Below are positions 17,458 to 24,575 of a stretch of 32,949 nt of DNA, one piece after another. The notes beneath the pieces were generated by a model. That model saw only the letters and a program-made list of their open reading frames with translations. It did no database searches and was not told the DNA's origin. Source of the stretch: Micromonospora parastrephiae (GTDB taxonomy: Bacteria > Actinomycetota > Actinomycetes > Mycobacteriales > Micromonosporaceae); the NCBI RefSeq assembly GCF_016802865.1, contig NZ_JAEVHM010000050.1:1-32949 (forward strand), in the 5' to 3' direction. Numbering within the stretch: position 1 is the stretch's first letter; every line of letters begins with the position of its first letter. A program made the position numbers and the translations under genes.

Positions 17458-17626
17458 GGGCGCTCCCGACGACCCCATGCCGTTCAGCTTGGCCGCCGTC
17501 CGCGTTCCGCGGGCGGGGTCGGAAATGTTCGCCACGGCGCGATTGGCGTGGTCTGATGGCGGGTAGCCGGTGTTACCGCCGGGTATCCCGGTGCTGATGG
17601 TGCCGGGCGGCCCTGGGGAGGTGGCG

Positions 17627-18574
17627 ATGCCGGAGCGGTTCGAGGTCGGTCTGCCCGACGGCGTGCGGCTGCACGTCGAGGCGGCAGGGCCGGCAGATGC
17701 CCAGGTCACGGCCATTCTGCTGCACGGCTGGACGCTGGACGGGCGGGCCTGGCACCGGCAGGTCGAGGCGCTCACCGCGGCACTGGCCGGTGGCGCGGTA
17801 CGGGTGGTCACCTACGACGCGCGCGGGCACGGGCGGTCCAGCTGCATGGCGCTGCCGACCGCCACCCTGGCCCAGCTCGGCGACGACCTGGCCACGGTGA
17901 TCGACACCGTGGCGCCGGCCGGGCGGGTCGTCCTGGTCGGGCACTCGATGGGCGGCATGACGATCATGGAGTACGCGCACCGTCATCCCGCCCACTTCGC
18001 GGCCCGCACGGCCGGGCTGGTCTTCATCTCGACGACCGCCGAGGGGCACACGCACACGGTGTACGGGCTCTCGCCGCGGATCGCCCGGCTGATCCGGCTG
18101 GCCGAGACCACCGGCGCCGGGGTGCTGGCCCGGTGCGGGTCCTGGCGGGCGCCGCGGGCACTGCTGCGCGCGCTGCAACCGAGCATCCGGTGGATGCTCT
18201 TCGGCGACCGCTGCGAACCGGCCGACATCCGGCTGGTGACCTCGGCGGTGGCCCGCGCCTCGTTGCGCTCCATCGGTGGTTTCCGCGCCTCCATCGGCGC
18301 CCAGCACCGGCTGGACACCCTCGCCGCGCTGGCCCACCTGCCGGCCGCCGCGCTGGTCGGCGACCGGGATCGGCTGACCCCGCCGCCGTGCGCCGAGTCG
18401 ATCGCCGCGGCCCTGCCGGCCACCGAGCTGACCGTCTGCCCGGGCGCCGGGCACATGCTGATGATGGAACGTCCGGACGAGGTGAACGCCGCGTTGACCG
18501 GCGTCCTGCGTCGCGTACTCGCCGAGGCGCCGCCGCGGGTGGGCGGCGCGACTCCCGCCGGCGCGGACGCCTGA
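17627..18574 (+). CDS. Alpha/beta hydrolase
   Basis: Alpha/beta-fold hydrolase of 315 aa. The oxyanion segment is LLHGWTLDGRAW, the nucleophile is S107 in VGHSMGG, the acid is in LVGDRDRLTPP and the catalytic His is in PGAGHMLMMERP near the C-terminus. It has a helical cap (about 140-230). The ATG at 17627 follows GGGGAGG five bases away; the frame is open to 17570. Substrate is unknown: esterase, lipase-like and C-C hydrolase roles are all possible. No signal peptide is seen, so probably cytoplasmic. Confidence 0.88.
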   Translation: MPERFEVGLPDGVRLHVEAAGPADAQVTAILLHGWTLDGRAWHRQVEALTAALAGGAVRVVTYDARGHGRSSCMALPTATLAQLGDDLATVIDTVAPAGRVVLVGHSMGGMTIMEYAHRHPAHFAARTAGLVFISTTAEGHTHTVYGLSPRIARLIRLAETTGAGVLARCGSWRAPRALLRALQPSIRWMLFGDRCEPADIRLVTSAVARASLRSIGGFRASIGAQHRLDTLAALAHLPAAALVGDRDRLTPPPCAESIAAALPATELTVCPGAGHMLMMERPDEVNAALTGVLRRVLAEAPPRVGGATPAGADA

Positions 18575-18681
18575 GCCACGTTCGCGCACCTCGGGCGCGG
18601 CGGGCCCGGCCCGGGGCCGTACCCTTCTGCGGTTGGCCCGCGCGGTTCGCGCCGCTGCCGGCGACATCGAAGGAGCGTGCG

Positions 18682-20799
18682 TTGACCGACCAGACCGCCC
18701 TGGAGCAGGAGATCGCCGTCGAGCAACGGCACCTCGACCGCGTGTACGCCCGGTTGGCCGAGCTACGCCGGTCGGCGGTCCGCGCCGAGCGGGACGGCTA
18801 CCGGATGGCGCGGGTGGGCACGTTCGGCGCGTTGGTCGAACGCGACGCGATGGTCTTCCACGCCGCGCAGCGGCGGCACACCCTCGACGCCGAGCACGAG
18901 GGGCTGGTCTTCGGCCGGCTGGACCTGCGGGACCGGCAGACGCTGCACGTCGGGCGGCTCGGCATCCGCGACGAGGACGCCAGCACGCTGGTGGTCGACT
19001 GGCGGGCGCCGGCCGCCGCCGCCTTCTACCAGGCCACCCCGAACCAGCCGCTGGGTGTGGTGCGCCGCCGCACCATCCAGTCGCGCGACGAACGGGTCAC
19101 CCGCATCGAGGACGACCTGCTGGATCCGACCGCCGCCCCGGAGGGGATGACGGTGGTCGGTGACGGCGCGCTGCTGGCCACCCTGTCGCGGGCCACCGGT
19201 CGGGGCATGCGCGACATCGTGGCGACGATCCAGCGGGAGCAGGACGAGGCGATCCGCTCCCCCGGCTCCGGGGTGACGATCGTCGCCGGCGGTCCGGGCA
19301 CCGGCAAGACCGCGGTGGCCCTGCACCGGGCCGCCTTCCTGCTGTACTCCGATCGCAGCCGGTACGCCGGCGGCGGCATCCTGGTGGTCGGACCGTCCAC
19401 CGTCTTCGTCGAGTACATCGCCTCGGTGCTGCCCTCGCTCGGTGAGGACACGGCGACCCTGCACTCGCTGGGCACCCTCTTTCCGGACCTGACCGCCACC
19501 CGCACCGATCCGCCCGAGGTGGCCGCGGTGAAGGGCTCGCTGCGGATGCGCCGGGTGCTGGAGCGGGCGGTCCGCGACGCGGTGCCCGGCGGCCCGGGTG
19601 AGCTGCGGCTGCTCTACCGGGGCGGTCTGCTGCGGCTGGACCGGGCCGAGCTGGACGGGATCCGGGACCGCGCGCTGCACCGGGGCGCCCGGCGCAACGA
19701 GGTCCGCCGGGCCGGCTTCGACGGGGTCTTCGCCGCGCTCTGGGCACAGGCCCGGCGCGTGAACATCGGCCGGCTGCCGGAGCAGCGGGCCTTCGAGGAC
19801 GAGATCGCCGAGCGGCCGGAGTTCCGGGAGTTCCTCAAGGCGTGGTGGCCGCGACTGCACCCCCGGCACGTGCTCGGTTGGCTGGCCCGCCCCGAGCGGC
19901 TGCGCCGCTACGCCGGCGGGATCCTCTCGGGCGCGGAGATCCGGCTGCTCGACACGGCCTACCGGAGCCTGGACACCGCCGGGTTGACCATCGCGGACGT
20001 GGCGCTGCTCGACGAGTTGGAGGCGCTGCTCGGCAAGCCGGCGCAGCCGGCCCGGGCACGGCGTGACCCGTTCCAGCTCGCCGGCGGGGTCCGCGAGTTG
20101 AGCACCCTCGGCGACCGCCAGCGGGCGGCCCGCGCGGCGGCCCGGGAGCGGCCGGCGGACTACCGGGAGTACGCGCACGTGGTGGTCGACGAGGCGCAGG
20201 ACGTCTCGCCGATGCAGTGGCGCATGATCGGCCGGCGCGGCCGGTTGGCCTCCTGGACGGTGGTGGGCGATCCGGCGCAGACGGCGTGGACCGGTGACCC
20301 CGAGGAGCTGACACGCGCGCGGGATCAGGCGCTGGGCCGGCGCAAGCGGCACGATTTCACCCTCACCACCAATTACCGCAACTCGTCAGAGATCTTCGCG
20401 GTGGCGGCGGCGGAGATCCGCCGGCTCTACCCGGACCTGCCGCTGCCGTCGGCCGTCCGCTCCACCGGGGTCGATCCGGTCGAGCTGGTGGTGCCCGCCG
20501 CCGGCTTGGAGACCGCCGTCGTGGAGGCGGCCACCGGCCTGCTGGCGGAGGTGGACGGCACGGTCGGTGTGATCACGCCGGTCCCCCGCCGCGACGAGGT
20601 CGCCGGCTGGCTGGGCTCGCTCGGCGCACCGCGCCTGCAGGTGGTGACCAGCCTGGAGGCCAAGGGCATGGAGTACGACGGGGTGGTGCTCGTCGCCCCG
20701 AGCGAGATCCGGGCGGATCCGGGTGCCGGGGTGCGGACCCTCTACGTCGCGCTCTCCCGGGCCACGCAACGGCTGACCACCATCGACCCGACCGGCTGA
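18682..20799 (+). CDS. helD: HelD-like UvrD/Rep-type helicase
   Basis: Superfamily 1 ATPase of 705 aa with the layout of actinobacterial HelD. It has an N-terminal antiparallel coiled coil (about 1-40, LEQEIAVEQRHLDRVYARL), a globular N-lobe, Walker A at 203-210 (GGPGTGKT), a long divergent insertion, Walker B near 500-506 (VVVDEAQDVSP), and C-terminal motifs (TTNYRNSSEIF, VVTSLEAKGMEYDGV, LYVALSRATQ). HelD proteins remove stalled RNA polymerase from DNA rather than unwind DNA, and some give rifamycin tolerance. The start is TTG 18682: AAGGAG lies six bases upstream and no ATG or GTG fits. HelD rather than DNA helicase IV is favoured by the coiled coil and split motifs. Confidence 0.9.
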   Translation: MTDQTALEQEIAVEQRHLDRVYARLAELRRSAVRAERDGYRMARVGTFGALVERDAMVFHAAQRRHTLDAEHEGLVFGRLDLRDRQTLHVGRLGIRDEDASTLVVDWRAPAAAAFYQATPNQPLGVVRRRTIQSRDERVTRIEDDLLDPTAAPEGMTVVGDGALLATLSRATGRGMRDIVATIQREQDEAIRSPGSGVTIVAGGPGTGKTAVALHRAAFLLYSDRSRYAGGGILVVGPSTVFVEYIASVLPSLGEDTATLHSLGTLFPDLTATRTDPPEVAAVKGSLRMRRVLERAVRDAVPGGPGELRLLYRGGLLRLDRAELDGIRDRALHRGARRNEVRRAGFDGVFAALWAQARRVNIGRLPEQRAFEDEIAERPEFREFLKAWWPRLHPRHVLGWLARPERLRRYAGGILSGAEIRLLDTAYRSLDTAGLTIADVALLDELEALLGKPAQPARARRDPFQLAGGVRELSTLGDRQRAARAAARERPADYREYAHVVVDEAQDVSPMQWRMIGRRGRLASWTVVGDPAQTAWTGDPEELTRARDQALGRRKRHDFTLTTNYRNSSEIFAVAAAEIRRLYPDLPLPSAVRSTGVDPVELVVPAAGLETAVVEAATGLLAEVDGTVGVITPVPRRDEVAGWLGSLGAPRLQVVTSLEAKGMEYDGVVLVAPSEIRADPGAGVRTLYVALSRATQRLTTIDPTG

Positions 20800-20843
20800 T
20801 CCGCCCTGGTGAACGCTGCCGGGGCGGTCGCCGGCCGTACACT

Positions 20844-20865
20844 TGCACACATAGCGATGTGCGCA
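20844..20865. promoter_or_regulatory. Dyad operator before the CDF exporter
   Basis: TGCACACAT (20844-20852), four bases, then ATGTGCGCA (20857-20865): nine-base arms with one mismatch, 40 bases before the exporter start. ArsR/SmtB-type and related metal sensors bind such AT-containing dyads upstream of metal exporters. No regulator gene is nearby, so it would act in trans. Confidence 0.6.
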
Positions 20866-20905
20866 TACATTTGACGGGTCCCGGCTGGCAACGGAAGGTG
20901 GGTTC

Positions 20906-21823
20906 GTGGGCGCAGGTCATGACCACCACCACCCTTCGGTCGCCAATGCCGCACATCAGCACAGGGGCCGGCTCTGGGCGGCGTTCGGGCTGCTCGCCAC
21001 CCTGATGGTGGTCGAGGCGGCGGCGGCCTTCCACACCGGCTCACTGGCCCTGCTCTCCGACGCCGGGCACATGTTCACCGACGTGCTCGGCATCGGCATG
21101 GCGCTGGCCGCGATCACCGCCACCCGGCGGGCCACCAGCGACCCGCAGCGCACCTTCGGGCTCTACCGCCTCGAGGTGCTCGCCGCGCTGGCCAACGCCG
21201 TCCTGCTCTCCGGCGTGGCGGTGTTCGTGGTGATCGAGGCGATCGGCCGGTTCGGCGACCCGCACGAGGTGCTGGCCGGCCCGATGCTCGCGGTCGCCGT
21301 GCTCGGCCTGCTCGCGAACGTGACCGCCTTCGCCCTGCTCCGCGCGGGCGCCCGGGAGAGCATCAACCTCCAGGGGGCGTACCTGGAGGTGCTCGGCGAC
21401 CTCCTCGGCTCACTCGGCGTGATCGGCGCCGCGCTGCTCATCACGATCACCGACTGGTGGTGGGCCGACCCGCTGGTCGCGGTCGCCATCGGCGTGTTCA
21501 TCCTGCCGCGCACCTGGCGACTCGGCCGGGCCGCCGTCCGCATCCTGGTGCAGGCCGCCCCGGAGCATCTCCAGGTCACCGCCGTGCACGACCGGCTTGC
21601 CGCGGTGCCCGGCGTGGTCGAGGTGCACGACCTGCACGTCTGGACGCTCACCTCGGGCATGGAGGTGGCCTCCGCGCACCTGACCATGGCGCCCGGCGCG
21701 GAGGTCGGCACGGTGCTCAGCGCCGCGCGTACCGCCCTGCACGACGACTTCCGGATCGAGCACGCGACGCTCCAGATCGAACCCGGCGCCGCACCCGGCG
21801 CCTGCGGTCCGGTCGAGTGGTAA
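20906..21823 (+). CDS. CDF-family metal cation exporter (CzcD/ZitB-like)
   Basis: Cation diffusion facilitator, 305 aa, exchanging Zn(II) or a similar metal for protons across the cytoplasmic membrane. It begins with a His-rich tail (GHDHHHP and HQH), then six membrane helices and a C-terminal ferredoxin-like cytoplasmic domain (VPGVVEVHDLHVWTLTSG). Helix 2 has the usual metal motif H55-x3-D59 in DAGHMFTD. Helix 5 has E160-x3-D164 in AYLEVLGDLLGS, where many zinc exporters have HxxxD, so selectivity may differ. The GTG start follows GGAAGGTGGG. A dyad operator lies upstream and an intrinsic terminator follows, so it is probably a single-gene metal-induced unit. Confidence 0.93.
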   Translation: MGAGHDHHHPSVANAAHQHRGRLWAAFGLLATLMVVEAAAAFHTGSLALLSDAGHMFTDVLGIGMALAAITATRRATSDPQRTFGLYRLEVLAALANAVLLSGVAVFVVIEAIGRFGDPHEVLAGPMLAVAVLGLLANVTAFALLRAGARESINLQGAYLEVLGDLLGSLGVIGAALLITITDWWWADPLVAVAIGVFILPRTWRLGRAAVRILVQAAPEHLQVTAVHDRLAAVPGVVEVHDLHVWTLTSGMEVASAHLTMAPGAEVGTVLSAARTALHDDFRIEHATLQIEPGAAPGACGPVEW

Positions 21824-21842
21824 CGGCGTTTCGAGAGATTCG

Positions 21843-21863
21843 CTCGGATTAGTCCGAGTTTTT
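21843..21863 (+). terminator. Intrinsic terminator after the CDF exporter
   Basis: CTCGGA (21843-21848), loop TTAG, TCCGAG (21853-21858), then TTTTT. Six-bp stem with a true U-tract, uncommon in such high-GC DNA, about 20 bases after the exporter stop. Confidence 0.75.
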
Positions 21864-21969
21864 CGTCATGGCGCACGCACCGTCCGTCACATCGGCTGCA
21901 AGCGCCCCAGCCGTCCCGGTAGGCTCGGCCCCGGCCTCCACCAGGCGGCGCCCTCCCGGCGCCGGTGGC

Positions 21970-22094
21970 GGTCGCCGCCTAATCGCCCGAGCGGGCGAAC
22001 CGGGGAACCATGTTCCTGGGGTGCATCCGCGTCAGCGGTAGGGATCTTCCGTCCCGAACCCGTCAGCTAACCCGGTCGGCGGCTGACGGAAGGA
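21970..22094 (+). ncRNA. c-di-AMP riboswitch (ydaO/yuaA type)
   Basis: Leader of the coiled-coil/M15-like gene. The conserved ydaO pieces appear in order: AATCGCCCGAGCGGG, ACCGGGGAACC, TGGGGTGCATCC, an AGGG...CCCGAA hairpin, and GAACCCGTCAGCTAACC followed by GGTCGGC. The outer helix P1 is GCCGCC (21974-21979) with GGCGGC (22078-22083). The class binds cyclic di-AMP and usually turns genes off when ligand is high; in actinomycetes it commonly precedes cell-wall hydrolase genes. The ribosome site GGAAGGA (22088-22094) lies right after P1, which suggests control of translation. Confidence 0.93.
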
Positions 22095-22102
22095 CATGCG
22101 AA

Positions 22103-23170
22103 GTGGCACCAGCACGACCGCCCGCCGCCCGCCTGGCGGCCCTGATCGTCGCGATGTTCGCCCTCGGCGTCGCACTCCCGGCCGGCACCGCCTCGGCCGC
22201 TCCCCCGACCGCCCAACGAGCCGCCGCGGCGCCCGACGGCGACGAAGAGGGCGGCACCCCCGCACTGCGGGCCCAACTGGAGGCCGCCAGCAAGGGCTAC
22301 CTGGACGCCAAGCGCGCCCTGGACACGTCCGTGCAGCGACAGCAGCAGCTCGCCACCCAGCTCAAGACCACCGAGGCCGAGCTGAACGCGCGCAGCGGCA
22401 AGGTCGGCGAGATCGCCGGCGTGGCCTATCGCACCGGGCGCCTCGGCGCGATGTCGGCGCTGCTCAACAGCAACACCCCGGAAGGCTTCATGGACCGGGC
22501 CGCCGCCCTGGACGCGGTCGCCGCCAACGAGGACCGGGTGCTGCGCGACCTGCTCGCCGCCAAGGACGAGGCCACCCGTACCCGGGTCGCCCTGGACGGC
22601 GAGATCCGCGAGCAGCGCAAGCAGGTCGCGGTGATGGCCAAGCGCAAGGAACAGGCCGAACGGGCGCTGACCGTGGCCACCACGCCCAAGCCGCAGACCA
22701 CCGCCGACACCGGCTCCAACCGGGGCGCCTCCACCGCGAACGCCAAGGCCGCGCCGCGCAACTCCGACGGCTCCTGGCCATCGGAGTCGTGCAGCGTCAA
22801 CGACCCCACCCCGGCCAGCGGCTGCATCACCCCGCGCACCCTGCACGCGCTCAACCAGGCCAAGGCCGCCGGCTTCACCCGGTACGTCTCCTGCCACCGC
22901 TCCGGCGGCTCCGGCGAACACCCGAAGGGCCGGGCCTGCGACTTCGCCGCGCAGAAGAACGGCTTCGGCGGTGACGCCACCGGCGGCGACAAGACCTACG
23001 GCAACAACCTGGCCGCCTACTTCATCCGCAACGCCGACCGGCTCGCCGTGCTGTACGTGATCTGGTACCGGCAGATCTGGCTGCCCAGCAGCGGGTGGAA
23101 GTCGTACAGCGGGGCGGGTGGCGACCCGTCCAGCGACCACACCAACCACGTGCACCTGTCGGTGTACTGA
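22103..23170 (+). CDS. Secreted coiled-coil protein with M15-like (ARB_07466-type) C-terminal domain
   Basis: Exported 355-aa protein. Residues 1-32 form a signal peptide (ending TASAAP). A coiled coil (about 50-190) resembles the hairpin of RipC/EnvC-type cell-wall proteins. A short Thr/Ala linker leads to a C-terminal domain (about 222-355) with the metal-site pattern of M15-like peptidases: H273-x6-D280 in GEHPKGRACDF and the late H349-V-H351 in SDHTNHVHLSVY. It probably cuts or binds peptidoglycan. The GTG at 22103 is chosen because the c-di-AMP riboswitch and its GGAAGGA site lie directly upstream; the longer frame from 22010 would be inside the riboswitch. Catalysis is inferred, not proven. 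Confidence 0.88.
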   Translation: MAPARPPAARLAALIVAMFALGVALPAGTASAAPPTAQRAAAAPDGDEEGGTPALRAQLEAASKGYLDAKRALDTSVQRQQQLATQLKTTEAELNARSGKVGEIAGVAYRTGRLGAMSALLNSNTPEGFMDRAAALDAVAANEDRVLRDLLAAKDEATRTRVALDGEIREQRKQVAVMAKRKEQAERALTVATTPKPQTTADTGSNRGASTANAKAAPRNSDGSWPSESCSVNDPTPASGCITPRTLHALNQAKAAGFTRYVSCHRSGGSGEHPKGRACDFAAQKNGFGGDATGGDKTYGNNLAAYFIRNADRLAVLYVIWYRQIWLPSSGWKSYSGAGGDPSSDHTNHVHLSVY

Positions 23171-23175
23171 CCCCG

Positions 23176-23216
23176 CCCGTGGCCGGCGTCCCCTGAGCTG
23201 GGGTGCCGGCCACGGG
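23176..23216 (+). terminator. Hairpin terminator after the M15-like gene
   Basis: CCCGTGGCCGGC (23176-23187) pairs perfectly with GCCGGCCACGGG (23205-23216), with an inner CCCC/GGGG pairing. It begins six bases after the stop. No U-tract. Confidence 0.75.
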
Positions 23217-23290
23217 TACGTCAGCGGGCGTACTTCGGACGTCGCCAGCGGTCGGACGACCCGGCCGCCGTCGGCGGGCAGCATCCAGAT

Positions 23291-23842
23291 ATGGCTCGAA
23301 TTCCACCCACCGCCCGCAAGGCGCTGCTCACCCTGCACCTGGTCACCTCCCTCGGCTGGCTCGGCACCGACCTGGTGCTGCTCACCCTCGGCGTGGCGGT
23401 GCAGCGGGGCGCCGACCCGGCCGTCGTCTACCCGGTCACCGCGCTGCTCGGCACCGTGCTGTTCGCGCCGCTGAGCGTGCTGGTCTGGCTGGTCGGCGTC
23501 GTCAGCGCCCTGCTCACGCCGTGGGGCCTGCTGCGCTACCGCTGGGTGTTGGCCAAACTCGCCCTCACCACGGTGATGGTCGGGCTGGTCCTGTTCCTGC
23601 TCACCCCGAACCTGCGGCACGCCGGAGAGCTGGGCGCCGCACTGCCCACGCGGGACCGCGCCGACCTGGTGATCGCACCCGCCGTCTCGACCAGCCTGAT
23701 GATCATCGCGACGGTGCTCTCCACATACAAGCCGTGGGGGCGGCGACCCACCCGGCCCGGCCGCGCCACCGACGCCGCCCGCCCGGCCCGCGCTACCCGC
23801 GCTACCCGCGCGGGTCATGATCGCGCTACAACGAGGACGTAG
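23291..23842 (+). CDS. Four-helix integral membrane protein (DUF2269-like)
   Basis: 183-aa membrane protein with about four hydrophobic helices (starting LLTLHLVTSLGWLGTDLVLL). The layout resembles small DUF2269-type proteins of unknown function. The last ~30 residues are an Arg/Ala/Thr-rich tail (RPARATRATRAGHDRATTRT) encoded by short GCGCTACCC repeats and by the left arm of a dispersed hairpin repeat (23814-23896). The tail may therefore be a late addition, and the original stop may have lain near the end of helix 4. The ATG has no strong ribosome site. Function unknown. Confidence 0.7.
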   Translation: MARIPPTARKALLTLHLVTSLGWLGTDLVLLTLGVAVQRGADPAVVYPVTALLGTVLFAPLSVLVWLVGVVSALLTPWGLLRYRWVLAKLALTTVMVGLVLFLLTPNLRHAGELGAALPTRDRADLVIAPAVSTSLMIIATVLSTYKPWGRRPTRPGRATDAARPARATRATRAGHDRATTRT

Positions 23843-23896
23843 TGGCCATCCGTGCGGCCACCGGCCACCACATCCCGGATCGAGCACGATCATGAC
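23814..23896. repeat. Imperfect inverted repeat, REP/MITE-like
   Basis: The outer ten bases are perfect inverted copies: GTCATGATCG (23814-23823) and CGATCATGAC (23887-23896). The pairing continues imperfectly inward for about 24 more bases to a shared GTGGCC, leaving a short GC-rich loop. It overlaps the 3' end of the membrane protein gene and lies between convergent genes, where it may also act as a terminator. Confidence 0.65.
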
Positions 23897-23931
23897 GGGC
23901 GCGGGCCGCACGGGCGCGGGGCTTGGGTGGG

Positions 23932-24399
23932 TCAGGCCGCGGGCGGGGGCTCGCCGCTGCGGTCCAGGGCCGCGCCGAGGCGGCTGGCCAGGGCCAGGTG
24001 GGCAGCGCGGGCCTGGCGGAACGCGTACCGGAACAGCGGGGCCGGCGCGCTCAGGGTGATCTCGACGTCGATCCGGAGCAGGCCGTCCGGTTCGGCGTGC
24101 AGCCGGGTGTGGTTGTGCACGGTGGTCGCCGGCCACTGGCGGGCCACCATGACGATCTCGTCGTCCTCGCTGATCAGTACGTCCGCCTGGTAGCTGGTCC
24201 GGAAGCGCAACGGGCCCGCCGCCAGCCGGTCGCTGATCGTGTAGCTGGCCAGGGCGCCGGGTCGAGGCGGCAGCTGGCGGACGTGGACGATCAGCGGATG
24301 CAGCTCACCATGCCGGGTCAGATCGCTGAGCAGAGCGGCCGCCTCGGCCGGCGAGCACCGGGCCTGAACGGTGTAGCTGAAGGTATCGCGCCTGAGCAC
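23932..24399 (-). CDS. SRPBCC family protein
   Basis: About 155 aa, START/polyketide cyclase-like fold. The opening strand (FSYTVQARCSPAEAAALLSD) and the following HGELHPLIVHVRQL segment match the SRPBCC pattern, with a long C-terminal helix (FRQARAAHLALASRLGAAL). The GTG at 24399 is preferred because GGGAG lies five bases upstream; the longer frame from GTG 24471 has no ribosome site. Ligand and role unknown. It is divergent from the PfkB-surE pair and unlike the SRPBCC protein at the left end except in fold. Confidence 0.75.
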   Translation of the reverse strand: MLRRDTFSYTVQARCSPAEAAALLSDLTRHGELHPLIVHVRQLPPRPGALASYTISDRLAAGPLRFRTSYQADVLISEDDEIVMVARQWPATTVHNHTRLHAEPDGLLRIDVEITLSAPAPLFRYAFRQARAAHLALASRLGAALDRSGEPPPAA

Positions 24400-24554
24400 A
24401 CCGTCTCCCGCCGTCGCTGGTCGCACGATCGTCCCGTACGCCGATCGGGCTGGCAACGCCCGTACGGACACCGGCCGATGTCTCGTGATCCGTCACTTGT
24501 CCCATTAGGGTCGGTTGGTGACGAATGACGGAACGTGACGGAGAGGGTGGATTC

Positions 24555-24575
24555 ATGAACGGCGACGACCGATGA
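24555..24575 (+). promoter_or_regulatory. Leader mini-ORF coupled to the PfkB kinase start
   Basis: ATG at 24555 with a strong GAGAGGG site upstream reads MNGDDR and stops at TGA 24573-24575, overlapping the kinase ATG (24572-24574) as ATGA. The kinase itself lacks a good ribosome site, so it may be translated by re-initiation after the mini-ORF. Confidence 0.45.

Noticed and set aside
22010..22102. Upstream ATG start for the M15-like protein
   Set aside because: It lies within the c-di-AMP aptamer, and the GTG at 22103 has the ribosome site and starts a proper signal peptide.
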